From NCBI GenBank assembly GCA_003550305.1, contig QKYT01000031.1, forward strand, positions 130,408-194,407: DNA of 64,000 nucleotides, read 5' to 3'. A program made the position numbers and the translations under genes. The notes below the pieces were generated by a model. That model had not been told where the DNA came from and searched no databases. It worked only from the letters and a program-made list of their open reading frames with translations. This stretch comes from Glomus cerebriforme. Its lineage: Eukaryota > Glomeromycota > Glomeromycetes > Glomerales > Glomeraceae. Shown piece by piece: positions 24,701 through 38,400 of this stretch; the first letter of the stretch is position 1, and every line of letters starts with the position of its first letter.

Positions 24701-26153
24701 GATAATTTAATCAATCTGATTAAAAAATTTTTTTTATTCTACAAAAAAAAATATAATGAAGTATTAGTAATACTTATTACTATTTTTAATTTCCTTTTTC
24801 ATTTTAAATATTTTTTAAAAGTTATTTTTATTAGTTTCTACAAAGAAAAAAAAGAACATGAAATATTAGTAATATTTACTATTATTTTTCATTAAAAAAA
24901 TTCCTCCTTATATCTTAAATACCTTTTAAAAATTATTTTTATTAATTTTTACAAAAGAAAGAAAGCAAATAGAATATTAGTAATATTTATTAACATTTTG
25001 AATTAAAAAAAATATCTACTTTTAATTATAAATATCATCCAAAATATTATTAATAAATCCCAAATTATTTTGTATATTATGATATTTCAAATATATAAAT
25101 CTAAAATAATATGTACATTTCAAAATAATTTGTATATTCAAAAATAATTTATACATTTCAAATTATTTTAAAACCAAAAATTTTTAAAAATTAAGTATTT
25201 TGATTCTATAGTCAAATTTTTTACATAATTCTACATAATTTAAACTTATATAAGAAATTATATATAATTACAAAAAAGAAAATTTATTAAGAATATATAA
25301 AGTAAAATGATATTTAAATGATTTAAATGATTTTTAATATAAATTAATAATGAAAAAATTTTCTTAACTTTCACATTTTTTTTTCCTTTAATATTTAATA
25401 TTTATATTAATAATATCATAATTACACTGATTAAAATAATTCATTTTGATTAAATTTTAGCTGGCTAATTTTAGGTCAAATTATATTATTCTAATACTAA
25501 TTAAAATCTATGTTACTCTTTGGGTATCACTCAAATATAAATTTTGATTAAACTTTTATTAAATTTTGTAATAAACAATCAGTTAATATTCAAGCAAATA
25601 TTCAATACTTTTCAATATCACTTAAATATAAATTTCAATTAAACTTCTGTAATATTATTATCAGTATTCATTACATTGAATTTTGTAACTTTTAAATTAA
25701 CATTTGGTAGTCAATATACTAAAACAAATATAACAATAGTAATTATTTAATTTATTTATTAATATATTATAAATACAATATAAATAAAAATTTTAAACAA
25801 AATCTAACACAATATATCATCTGATAAAATGATTTGATTATTCTATAATTTGATTAGAATTTTTAAAAAATAAATGAAATAAAGTTAAAAATATTATCAT
25901 AAATTATACCAAAACTTGTAATAAATATTCTAAATCTTTTATCTCAGTTTTCAAAGATTTACTATATTCATAATAATTATTAAAGTATTTATCAAGATAT
26001 TCTTCATTTTCTTCTATATAGGAAGAAATAATGAAAAGAACTGGTATTTGTTACCATAAAATCTTAGTATATTAAATACTTTTTGATATATTTATCTTTA
26101 ATATCAGTATTAAATTCTTGGTCTTTTTGTACTGATTGTAATGTTAGAGCATA
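21720..26153. other. AT-rich gene-free island, left part
   Basis: About 4.4 kb of extremely AT-rich sequence with no open frame of note. Three single Ns at 23790, 23893 and 23936 bracket two short fragments of ordinary composition (including AGGGCCGCTCACGC near 23771), indicating small contigs stitched together. The rest looks like long-decayed repeat sequence that I cannot assign to a family. Confidence 0.6.
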
Positions 26154-27196
26154 CACTGGTCAAAAACTGATCTATCTTACAGATATCTNNNNNNNNNNNN
26201 NNNNNNNNNNNNNNNNNNNNNNNNNNNNNNNNNNNNNNNNNNNNNNNNNNNNNNNNNNNNNNNNNNNNNNNNNNNNNNNNNNNNNNNNNNNNNNNNNNNN
26301 NNNNNNNNNNNNNNNNNNNNNNNNNNNNNNNNNNNNNNNNNNNNNNNNNNNNNNNNNNNNNNNNNNNNNNNNNNNNNNNNNNNNNNNNNNNNNNNNNNNN
26401 NNNNNNNNNNNNNNNNNNNNNNNNNNNNNNNNNNNNNNNNNNNNNNNNNNNNNNNNNNNNNNNNNNNNNNNNNNNNNNNNNNNNNNNNNNNNNNNNNNNN
26501 NNNNNNNNNNNNNNNNNNNNNNNNNNNNNNNNNNNNNNNNNNNNNNNNNNNNNNNNNNNNNNNNNNNNNNNNNNNNNNNNNNNNNNNNNNNNNNNNNNNN
26601 NNNNNNNNNNNNNNNNNNNNNNNNNNNNNNNNNNNNNNNNNNNNNNNNNNNNNNNNNNNNNNNNNNNNNNNNNNNNNNNNNNNNNNNNNNNNNNNNNNNN
26701 NNNNNNNNNNNNNNNNNNNNNNNNNNNNNNNNNNNNNNNNNNNNNNNNNNNNNNNNNNNNNNNNNNNNNNNNNNNNNNNNNNNNNNNNNNNNNNNNNNNN
26801 NNNNNNNNNNNNNNNNNNNNNNNNNNNNNNNNNNNNNNNNNNNNNNNNNNNNNNNNNNNNNNNNNNNNNNNNNNNNNNNNNNNNNNNNNNNNNNNNNNNN
26901 NNNNNNNNNNNNNNNNNNNNNNNNNNNNNNNNNNNNNNNNNNNNNNNNNNNNNNNNNNNNNNNNNNNNNNNNNNNNNNNNNNNNNNNNNNNNNNNNNNNN
27001 NNNNNNNNNNNNNNNNNNNNNNNNNNNNNNNNNNNNNNNNNNNNNNNNNNNNNNNNNNNNNNNNNNNNNNNNNNNNNNNNNNNNNNNNNNNNNNNNNNNN
27101 NNNNNNNNNNNNNNNNNNNNNNNNNNNNNNNNNNNNNNNNNNNNNNNNTAAGATATCTGTAAGATATCTGTAAGATAGATCAGTTTTTGACCAGTG
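26154..27196. mobile_element. CACTA-like DNA transposon with perfect terminal inverted repeats, interior unsequenced
   Basis: The left end at 26154-26188 begins CACTGGTCAAAAACTGATCT and continues CTTACAGATATCT. The right end (27149-27196, ending GACCAGTG) is its exact reverse complement over all 35 available bases and extends 13 more with another CTTACAGATAT unit. Both ends are flanked by ATA (26151-26153 and 27197-27199), a 3-bp target duplication. CACTG...CAGTG ends, a 3-bp duplication and repeated subterminal motifs are hallmarks of the CACTA (En/Spm) superfamily. The interior is 960 Ns, so coding capacity and true length are unknown. Confidence 0.8.
26189..27148. other. Assembly gap (960 Ns)
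   Basis: A run of Ns inside the CACTA-like element. Any open frame running through it is meaningless. The gap edges fall in inverted, self-repeating sequence, which explains why assembly failed. Confidence 0.99.
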
Positions 27197-27199
27197 ATA

Positions 27200-29205
27200 T
27201 GGATTGAAAACTTTTTAAAGAAGATTCTTTAACTAAAATAAATAATAATAATATAAATATCAAATATACAAATAAAAAAAAATAAAGATAAATAAATATT
27301 AAATACAGAATCTCATCTAATCTTAATGAAAGATCATATACATTTATTATATAACTTTAAGACTCTTTGTTCATCTTGCTTATTTCTGGAGAGTAGATCT
27401 GTTTATCTACCAATAATTTAATAAGCTTTTTTTTATTGTACTTCATGATTTTATTATTATAATTCAAGTAAAAAAATCCTCGTTCCTTTTATTCAATATA
27501 TTCTTTTCTAATTGTTTATTATTATAAACATAAAAGTTATTACTATATATAATAAACATGAATTTTAAGCAATAAATTATACTTCACTTAAATAGCTGTT
27601 AGCATATATCTGCATTAATTCATCCTTTTATTTTGTAATTGTTTTTACTTTTTCTTGATCTATGTAGTATTTGAAGCCAATTGCTCATTTGATTATAAGA
27701 AATATAATAATTTAGTTTTAAAGACTTAATCAATTTTAAAACAAGTTTTCTTCAAATTTTAATATTTGATTAACTATTAAATATTTCATTATAATTCATA
27801 TTGAGATTAAAAGAAATAGTTTTTAAAATTATCTTCATTCCAGTTTAAATTATTTGCAAGCAAAGAAAGAAAAAAAATTTGATAAGTATTAGTATAAATC
27901 ATAAAATCATCTAAGAAAATTGGACAAATCCTGATGCTCTTTTTATTTTTATACTTTCATCTATATTACTATTCTTTAAACTGCTCTTATATCTAGTAAA
28001 GTATTTTTTCTTTGATTTAAAGTGTCTTTCTTCTAAACTACTCTTTTGTTTTTTTTTCTTTTATTTTTTTTTCTCTTTTGCTTATTTAATCAAGATTCAC
28101 TATCTAGTTTAAATAACTGCTAATAACTTTTAAGATCTGCAGAAAATTAGTCATTTTTATAACCAAATTCTTAATTAATTTTCATTAAATATTCATTATT
28201 TTTCTGTAGTCCTTTTAAATCTAAAGGCATCATCTGGAATTTTTTATTGAATTTCTTTAATTGATATCAAAATTTTTCATTTTGAAATTTTAAATCCTAG
28301 TTTTCAGCTTTTAAATCTAGTTAAATATAAAAAATAATATTAGAAAGTAAATAATTAAATAAAATTATATAACTAAAATCAACAGTTATTATCATATTCT
28401 GAACTAGTATAGATTGAATCTTGCCAAATATGTATTGAATCTTGAACATTTGTTAAATCTTGAATTTTATGATTTTTAGTAAGTAAATATTTGGTTGAAA
28501 AGCAAATTTTTCTGATCATTATCAATATATTGTTTAAAGAAATAATAAATAATATATGATTATTCAGAAATATTTCTTGTAATAAATCTTTGAAAATTTG
28601 AAGATGAAAAGGATCTTTCTTTAATTTTTGATCTGTATTTTTATCAGTTTATTTTTTGTGATATTTTATATTTATATATTAATTTATAATTAATTTTAGA
28701 AAAGTAAAAAAAATAAGCTAAAATACTACTCTTTTTATAGAATTAATTAAACTCTTAGTAAACTTCTGTATCATTAATCATTAAACTTTTATTATATTTT
28801 TACTGCTTTATTTTTAGTTAAATTAATTTAAAACAATTAAATTAATTAAATAAAACAAGTTTTGTTACATTTTTACTACTTTATTTTTAATTAAATCAAT
28901 TAAATTAATTAAATAGAACAAGTATTATTATATTTTTTACTATTTCATTTTTAATTAAATCAATTTAAATTAATTAAATTAATTAAATAGAACAAGTTTA
29001 ATTATATTTTTTATTGCTTAATTTTTAGTTAAATCAATTAAATCAATTAAATAGACTTTAAACAATAAATTACATTGTAAGGTGTTTACCAAGTTTATTA
29101 TTTCATACACAAAATGGTTTGAAATAGAAAATTATTATACAGTATATACTTAATAAAGATTATCAACCAAATACTATTAATACTATTAATATAACTAAAA
29201 AAAAA
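27200..29205. other. AT-rich decayed sequence between the two transposon features
   Basis: About 2 kb with no usable open frame. The minus strand around 27590-27690 has a loosely protein-like stretch broken by stops, possibly an old coding relic, but no family can be named. Several short AATTAAATTAATTAAAT-type tracts occur at 28810-29060. Confidence 0.45.
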
Positions 29206-32200
29206 ATGAAAGTTTCATATCTTTGCAACAAATGTAAGAAAAAATTAGTTAATTTTCATACAAAAAAGAGATATGAATCAGCTGATAATAAAATTTTATT
29301 ACAAAGTTCTAATATGAATATACAGTATATCAAAAAGGTCAAAAAGTTTATAAAGACATTAATACTGATGAATCATTTTATTTAGCTTCAAGTATTATTA
29401 GAATTGGAGTTTTGATATATAATATTAAATGATCTGTTAAAACAAAAGAAAATCAGGATATAATGGATGATAATTCATATATTGATATTAATTTTAACTT
29501 TTTATCTTAAGAACATACTTTAAGATATATTAAATACTTGATTGAACTATCTAAATTTGAATAAACCACTAATATTTTGCAAATAATAAACCAAATAGAA
29601 CTATTCAAATCTGAGTAAAGTACTGATAATTTATTCTTATGATAATAATAATATTTTGGTAAATAATGAACAATGATTAATTTTTATAGATATTTTTATA
29701 GATAATGAACTTTCAAGAAAGGTTCAATATATCAGAAATGGCAACTAAATCTTTAATAAAATTTATAAAATTACAGTCAGATTTCCATATAATTACCTAA
29801 TCAATTTTCTTAAAATTGGTGATTATATAGAAGTGTGCTTATATAAAAGTATTGAAATTAAAAATTTCTTAATTTCAGCTGAAATTAGTAAATTATAATT
29901 CAGATATTTTCATTTTTGGTGATAACTGTTCAATAAAAAAATTTGCCAATTTTTGCATGTATAATATTTATTCTTAAAAAAAATTTTTAATTCTGTGATA
30001 TAGTAGTTCTAGCTAAAATTATTTTATGACTAAAATTACAGTGATTATGTAGAGGTTTATTTATTAATAAAAATAATATGTATGTTTAAGATATAAGATA
30101 ATAGTGATTATAATTGATTTGTGATTGTATAGGAGTAATTTGATATAATTTAAAACTATTTTTCAAAATTGAGCACTTATAAAGAGTTGTGACTATATAG
30201 GAAATGACTATATAAAGGTCTAATTGTAATTCTGAATGAAATCAGAAATGATAATTTTAGTATATTTTCAGATTTATTTTACATGACAAGAAATAAGCTT
30301 AATTTAAAAGATTAATTTTAGGCCTTTATACCTTATTTGAAATGCCACAAGCTTTATGAAAAGGATGAAATAGAAAACTTTCATCAAGATATAACTTTTG
30401 CAATTATGAAATATCATCATGTTGAATTTTCCAATTTATCAACTTGTTAGTTAAATTTATGCTAAGAATCTTTATTTTGACTAATAAAATTATTAGATAC
30501 TTTAATTATAATTTAGCTTGAATTAACATATCTGTTTGCCAAAATTAATAATCAATTAGTAACAATGCTTCATTGATTTAGTTTTAAAATGACTGATATT
30601 TACAATAAAAAAGTCTGAAAAATATTCAAAGATGATAATTTAACTGTTTTTTTCTGACCTAAAGTAGCAGATTCACATCTTAAACTTATGCTAAATCTTG
30701 ATTGATTTTAACCATATAATAATATAATATATAGTATAGAAGTAGTATATATAGCCATTTGCAATTTATCACGTAATATTTAATTTTGACATAAAAATTT
30801 GCTACTTCTTAGTCTGTTACCTAAGTTGAATAAAGTTAGTTTGCACAAAATTAATCATTATCTAGCACTAATTATTAATGAATTAAGTTACTTTGTATAG
30901 AGTAACTCTAAATACAAATAAATGTTTAGAAAAAAAGAAAATTTGTATAGCATTAAATATTTATATTATGTAACATTTCTATCATCAGAAAAATATATAG
31001 CCATGTTTTAGTATTAGTTTCATATTATAGATACCAAAAGAAGGCTAATTACAAGCATTGCTAATATAACTTTGCTAGCATAGATGACATGAATAAATAG
31101 TTTATTACTCAAAATTTCACTTAATATTGTCAGAATGCTTTAAAATAGAAATGCTATAATTCTAAAATTTTAAAAAAATAATTTGTAAAGCAAACTGATA
31201 TTAAATAGTCTAAATTGCTGCAGTTATCATATTTTGATCTGATTTATTTTATAATGATAAATCTGATATACTGCCTATTCTTAGGCATTACAAGGTAAAT
31301 TGTAAGACAAATCTGAATAGATCAAAAAATATTAACAAAGAATATTCTAAATGAAGTACAGAAAAAAATGAATTAATTTTCTATACTAGTAGATATTAAT
31401 TAGATTCTAGAAAAAATATATTGTAATGAAGTCTTTTTGAATTTCACTACCAATTAATGAAAAATCTTTTTTATAATTTATTCAACTGTCTTACTTTAAA
31501 ATCATTTGGGAAATAAGAATTAGAAAATTCTTACATATTTTGTAAGAGTTTATTAGCTTTTTATTAATAGAATTGTTAAAGTTGATATAATAATTGAAGT
31601 TCATTAAAAATTAATTAAAATAGTAAAACTAATAGAAAATAATTATAATTAAAACTAAATCATATCAAATTTATATTTGGCACTTCATTTATGTGAATAT
31701 TTATTTGATTATAAACCTTTATATATTTTTTAGTATTTTTCCTTTGAGTATATGAATGGTATGCTGGGTAAATTGAATTTAAGTATATTTTTATTAATTT
31801 TTGGTTAATTTTACTTATTAATTCTTATATTTTTTAATTTTTAGACTCTTTATCTAATAGTCACTAATATATCAAAATAGAACTTATATGAAAAATGATA
31901 TTTAATATACAGATTATGGCTAAAAGTTCTAAAATAAATCCAAAAAGTATCAAATTACTTAAAAATTACATAAATGTTAAATCTTTATTAGTAACAAATG
32001 AGTTTTTTTCTGATAAAATGTATAATTTTTACTCCATTCTATGGATATTCAAAATTCAGTAATTATTGAAAAAGAATCATATTCAGGTAAAATATTAAAA
32101 TCCTTATCTAAAAATGTATTATTATTAAGTAAAATGCTTAACCAAATGGTTGATTATTATATGACAACCTATGAAATATATAATTTTCAGAAATCATTTG

Positions 32201-32640
32201 AAAAAGAAACTAATAATTCAATAATTATTTATATCAAGATGATAACATATTGCAAATTCTTATATTTTATCTAAATTTATAATGAATACTGATGAAGTTA
32301 ACTGCTATTCAGATTAAATCCAGTATTTTTTCAAACATATAATCAATTTACCTAATGGAACTTTTGAGCATAATTTGATATATATTTAATAGATAGTATA
32401 AACTAACAAATTTTTGATTTTATTTTAGTATTGATAATGATTAATAAACTTATAATATTAAACTTTGGAGTAAAGATTTTTATCCAAATATTAGGATTGT
32501 ATAATATCAGTACATTATATTTTAGGGTAATTTGTTTTGTAAAGTACAAACTGAATTATCAACTCATTAGAATGTAGTCAAATATTTAGCAATTAATCTA
32601 ATTAATAAAAAGTATTATATTCAATAATAAAATATGCATA
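29206..32640 (+). pseudogene. Decayed CACTA transposase (Tnp2 / Transposase_21 type)
   Basis: Translating through stops recovers the ordered landmarks of Tnp2 transposases. These are an N-terminal Cys pair (SYLCNKCKKKLVNFH, from 29206), KCHKLYEKDEIENF (about 30330), DIYNKKV-KIFKDDN then SHLKLMLNLD-F-PYNN and VVYIAICNLSRN (30595-30780), LHKINHYLALIINEL (about 30840), SIDDMNK-FITQNF (about 31080), LLQLSYFDLIYF (about 31210), NEVQKKMN, FEYMNGMLGKFEF (about 31737) and NLPNGTFEHNL (about 32346). Stops fall where Trp, Gln or Arg are expected, as from C-to-T and G-to-A changes. It cannot encode a working enzyme. It lies about 2 kb right of the CACTA-ended element and may be the same or a nested copy. 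Confidence 0.82.
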
Positions 32641-34598
32641 ATTTCATACATAATTCATATAAAAAAAATAAATATATTTATTTTTACTTTTTTTTTTTTT
32701 TGAAGATAAAATATAACCACTTTATTTATGTAATTAGTAAGTAATGCCTGGTTATATAAAGAATATTGGTATTATATATATACCCTTCACTAATGATAAG
32801 TTTTGAATATATTTCTTGACTTTGAATATTTTAGACAAAGTTTTGAATATAAGAAAAGGTGTCCAAAATCTGTTTAAAATTGTCCAAAACTTATCTAAAA
32901 CTATTTAAAATTATCCAATTACCTAACACTGCCCTTTACTATAATATGGAAAATATCACCTGTCGTACTTATGCAATATAAGTTCTCAGAGTGGAAACTG
33001 AAATAAGATCTATCTTAGATACAAATATGCTCTAATTCTTTTCTATATTCCAATGCTAGTACTAAAAATAATCCTTCCAACCAGTCCTCCCAAATCTTCC
33101 TTCAAATTAAATATCCAGTTCACTTGAATCTCTTTATAAACTCAAATTAGTATGAAATATTAGTAAGTTTATAGAGACCAGATGCTAGTACCAATCTCTA
33201 GAACAAAGAATATTAGACTCAGAAACTTGGATTATTAAACTAACATAAAATGTTAAAAAAAAATTATAGAAGCTGGCTATATGCCCAATCTTTAGGAAAA
33301 AAGGATTATCTAAAATACTAAAATTAAAAAATACAAGAAAAAAAAAACCCTAAAATATCTTTATAACTTCCCTACCAAAATCAGTATCCAATTACCCTAA
33401 CAGATGCTCCAAATGAATCAAGATGACTGCTTATACTGTTTCGTCTGAAGACTATCACTAGTTACTTATCCTACTTCTCATTAGCAATCACGCTAATATA
33501 CATAATGTCTATTTTGATAGATTTTTCTCAAAATAAGTTAATTTCTAATGGCATCATCAGACATTCTTCTGTAAATCAAGTCGATTACTTATTAAAAAGT
33601 AAATACATACTTGTATACCATGATCATCCAGCTTGTTTCTGTCTAAGAATTTTTATCCTTGATATACCTATTGCAAAAGAAAAATGATCTTATTCCCATT
33701 CATAAACTGATTATAAATATCATCACATACTTTGACCATGCATTTCATATTTTTCATACCTTTTATACTTTTTTTAAAAATTTTCTAATAACTAAAAATT
33801 ATGTCACCTTAAAAAACATAAATAAGGATCATCATTGTGAAACTAAAACCTAAGGAATATGTTACAATAAAATAACCAATCATCAATAGGTGATCAGCTG
33901 TTAATCAAATTTTCAATACCTCCCTAATTCCACTAGAGAAACTGCTCTGCAATAGTTCTTGAAAATCTAAAGTTAAGAAAAAAAGGACATTCTATAGTAA
34001 CATACAGAAAACCTAAAGTCAGTTTCAAATTTTTCTTCACAAGTCTAAAAAACTTGATATCCTTCCACTTTTTCACCACCAAAAATGATATTTTAAAAAA
34101 TAAAAAGGATAATTTTCACCAAATTTATACATTAGAAAAGCCTTTTTCTACTATATTGTTACCAATATCTGCCACCCATCAGTAGACTAAAATTAAGTAT
34201 TAGTTTAACATTATGTTTAGTTTAAATTTAACATACCTTTCTTTCTTTTATAATCTTTAATTTTAACTTTTAAAATACGATAGTTTACCTTAACATTAAA
34301 TATCTTTTCATTAAAAAATTAAATTAGGATAATTTCTTCATATTACATTTTCTTTTCCTTTTAAAAATTCAATATTAATTGTAAACTCAAGCGAACAATG
34401 AGTATATTCGAGATAACTTTTAATGTATTAATATTTTCATTTTTATTTTTTTCTTGAGCAAAAGCTAAAAATTTTACAAAAGGAAAATCCTTTAGTTTAA
34501 ATAACTTTTTACGTTTCACTAAACTATGTTTCACTAGTTTATTTGTAATACTATAAATTATCTATAATTCCTCTGTTTCCTAATTCCTTCCAATGTTT
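32641..34598. other. AT-rich non-coding sequence
   Basis: Follows the transposase relic. The TTGTCCAAAA-like words at 32855-32900 recur, and short open frames at 33505-33853 have no recognisable motif. Nothing here is supported as a gene. Confidence 0.5.
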
Positions 34599-34738
34599 AT
34601 AAATAAACTAAACTATAAATAAATCAAACTATAAATAAATCAAACTATAAATAAACTAAACTATAAATAAATCAAACTATAAATAAACTAAACTATAAAT
34701 AAATCAAACTATAAATAAACTAAACTATAAATAAACTA
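34599..34738. repeat. 16-bp tandem repeat array
   Basis: About 8.7 copies of a 16-base unit, AAACTATAAATAAATC or its variant ending AAACT, mostly alternating between the two versions. The period is exact (AAACT starts at 34610, 34626 and onward every 16). It is a minisatellite in the AT-rich island. Confidence 0.92.
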
Positions 34739-35021
34739 TTTAAAAATATAAATTCATCTTGTCGATCATTCACTTTGCCACTTCAAATCATGTGTTAAGT
34801 CACGTGCAATTGTTACATGTTAATACTGAACTAAAAACTATCTAAAATATAAATGTTAATTCTTATACTACAAATATTATAACTAATTGTAATCTTTATG
34901 TGATCTGTCCTATTTCTTTGGTTACAACGTCAAGTCCATGCGTCAACTCTGCAAAAAATTATTTATTTCCAAAATATCTTCATACTAGGTCCACTCCTGG
35001 ATCTACCAAGAACAGCTACAA

Positions 35022-35430
35022 GTCCAACCTATCCGTAGAGTTACGATCCAGATGAATCTGAAAGTGCACATTTTGGCAATTATACACAGATTTTAATTAA
35101 TAAAGATTAAATTATTTTTTATATATTATAAGACTGCATTCCAATGCACAATCTAGTAATTTAAAAAATTACTATTTAATACAAAAAAAAAGAGAAAATA
35201 AAAATGGATTGATTTTTCATCCAATCCGGATAAATTTCAATCCGTTTTAATTTTCTCTCTACTTTTATTTTTGAAGACAATTTTTTTTTATCATATTATA
35301 TATTGATAGATATTCATAAGATATCTCAAAAAAAAAACATTCTTTTTATTGACTTAATATTCGTAGAATGGCAGAAATGTGTTTATTTACGGATTGACAG
35401 ATCGCAACTCTACCCGTCTGTCTTGTGCAT
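35022..35430. mobile_element. Probable MITE with long imperfect inverted ends
   Basis: The left end contains GTAGAGTTACGATC then CACATTTTGGCAATTA (35035-35085). The reverse complement of the right end contains GTAGAGTTGCGATC then CACATTTCTGCCATTC with similar spacing (right arm about 35370-35420). ACAAG lies outside both arms. The element is non-coding and less AT-rich than its surroundings. No clean target duplication could be set. Confidence 0.55.
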
Positions 35431-38400
35431 GTAGAGAGTACCTTAGAATACCAAACAGCCCCTTGAGTATATCAACTTAGAAAAAGACATAGGTAACTAA
35501 AAGTTATCATGAACTTGATTTGTAAAGAAATTTGGTATGCTGAAAACTATATTCCAAATTTTCTAAACCTTTCTAATTAACTTCAGTGGTGTAGAACAAC
35601 TTTTCTTAAGACTAAAATACTATTTTCTTAGTGTAAAATAGCAAAAAGAGCAACTTTTTTTTTCAAACCTTCTTTAAAGAAATGGGTGTAAAGATCAGCA
35701 GGGAGAGTTGCCTCCTTAAACCTTCTTTATTTTTACATTTATTATAACTTTTTACATTTATTGTGATATTTTTATTATTAAAAATTTACTTAAATATTAA
35801 AATTTGCATGTTTAATCTATTAAATTAATAATATAAACTTTATAAGAGTATACAATTTGATTATCAATCAGATATTTTAAATATTGATGATGATAATTAA
35901 AATTCAGCCAAAATTTGAATTAAATTGGCTGAAATTTAGCCAAATCATCACATGCCAAAACTTCTTATTTTGACTAGTGCTAATAAATACTTAAATTTAT
36001 AAAAATAAAAAATAAAAATATTTTACAAAATATATAAAAAAAATAAATATAATAGATGTATTAATAATTAGTTTAATTCATTTATATTTATAAATATTCT
36101 GCTAATCAGAATTATTAGATATTAGTTTTTTTTTAAAGTCATTAATCTTATCATTTAAAACTAGTATTAAATATTCAGATTTATATAAATAAAAAAAAAA
36201 ATAAACCAAATTAAAAAAAACTAAAAAAAAAAAAAAAAATAAATTTAAATTAAAAGAAAAAAATTATAATAAATTAGATGATAAATTAAATAAAAAATGT
36301 AAAAAATTTATATTATGTATTGGCAAATTAAATGAAAAAAAGTAAAAAAGTTTTAGTAAAAGACAAGATAATAGTTTGAAATAAAATAATAATTCAAATA
36401 ACAAATCAAATAATGAATCAAATGAAAAATATAAAAAAGTTATATTATATATTACCAAATTAGGTGAAAAAAATAAAAAGCTTTAGAAAATGAAATGACA
36501 ATTTAGATGACAATTTAGAATGAGATAATATATATAGTAATAAATTATATATTAAATCAAATAAAAAAAAAAAGAAAAAAAGCTTTAAGTAAAAAACAAA
36601 CAAATAAGTTGAAATAAGATAATAATTTAAGATAAAATGATAAGTTGAAAAAACTGAATGCAATTGAATTAGGTATATATAATTAATACAAAAAAATATT
36701 TTTTCTTTTTTTTATATTAAATAAATAGTCAAATGGGTTTACAAATAAGAATTAGACCCAAAAAAAATATTATTAGATGATGATATTATCATTACAAGTC
36801 TCAGATTGATAAAAGCAGTAGATTTTTAAATACTGGTCATTATAATGAGTTTGGTATGTTCAGAAGTGCAGCTAGTGCTTCTAATTTGAGTTTATCATCA
36901 TATAGCAAGCACAATGAGCATAGTAATCAGTCATTTCTTTACATTTCTTATACTGTATATGAATTACTTTTCTCATTGCAAATAAGGAAAAACTGGTCAG
37001 TTGGATAAGTCTTTTCTAATAGGCTTGTTTTAAATCCCTCTTTATCTTTTTTATATTGTATATGAGTTACTTTCTCATTACAGATAAGAAAAAATTGATT
37101 AATTAGTGGAGTCTGGTTTGGTTTAGATTAGAATTCCATTGTATCTTTTATTTTTATATATTATTATGTTTATGAAATCATTATAAAAAACAAAAGAAAT
37201 AAGAAGAAATCTGAAAATAGAAGGACATACCAACTTTAAATCAGATGGAATGAAGAGAATAAATAATAGAAAGCTTTACTTGTATGTGAAAATGAAATTT
37301 ATAAAGATAATGATCATAAGGTATGTGTTATAAATGTATTTTAAATTGTAAATATGACCAGAGTAAGCAAGAAAAAAAGTATTGAGCTTAAAAGTAACTA
37401 GATATTTGTAACTAAAGTCAGTGACAAAGTGGATAACTTCCATTCAAATGCGATTGGAATTGAAAATGAAAGGAGAAAATTAATAACACATAGGATAAAT
37501 AGATATTTGTAACTATTTACGATAATCAAGTGGATGACTTTCATTTAAATATCAATTATAATTTACAATCAAAAAAAGTAGGAGACAAAAGTCAAATGAA
37601 TAACTAACATTAACCATTTAGACATGGCTGAAATTGACAACAAAATGAATAAAATAATGTTTGCTAAATGACCAGTAATATAAATCAAGATGACTACAAT
37701 TATGATTAACAACTATTAGCATTATGGCAAATATCAAGTTATAAAGACATCTGTACATTTACAGAAAATTTGAATATAAGCAAATAATCATTTAGTATTA
37801 ATATAGGCTTCAGAGGCAAGTTTCTTTGGTAATATTAATATAAATGTAAATATTGACCTTTTCCATAACTTTGGTAGTTCTATAATACAAGTACTGGTGA
37901 AAGAAATTATGCATATATATATATATATATAAGAATGGCGCTGGTAATAAAAGAAATGATGGCAAATGGTTGTGATTTAGTAAAATGAAAATTAGTGTTA
38001 GCAAAACAGAAATAATAGCTATTGTAGATGCCAGCAAAATTGGAAATAATGATACTGATAAAAAGACTGCAATGGTTGTGATGAGATAGGGAAAGTGTTG
38101 GTAAAATGGTGATAAAGAAGGTATTAGAAAAATTGGGAAAAATGTTAATTGTAAATTGTTTTTAAAAAATATGTTTATACTTGCTCATTTTTTATATCTG
38201 TATTTTATTTTATTATTTCTTTATTTCTTTATTTATATATATATATATAAAGTGTAATACATTTTTTTAAATTATAATTTAAAAATATAAATTAAAAATA
38301 ATGAAAAAAGTATTTAACAAATAAAAAAATGATTTTACAAAAAAATTTCATAATTAAGTTGTATGAAAAAATGAGATGCGTGCAAGTGTGAGAATACATT

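Noticed and set aside
26083..27162. Long plus-strand open frame of 359 codons
   Set aside because: Almost all of it is the 960-N gap; only the ends are real sequence, and these are transposon terminal repeats.
29206..32640. Possibility that stops in the Tnp2 region reflect an alternative genetic code
   Set aside because: TAA, TAG and TGA all occur at varied expected residues, and surrounding genes use the standard code, so decay is the simpler reading.
36264..36663. Minus-strand open frames of 64 and 67 codons rich in Phe and Leu
   Set aside because: They are simple translations of A-rich low-complexity DNA with no domain, start context or neighbour support.
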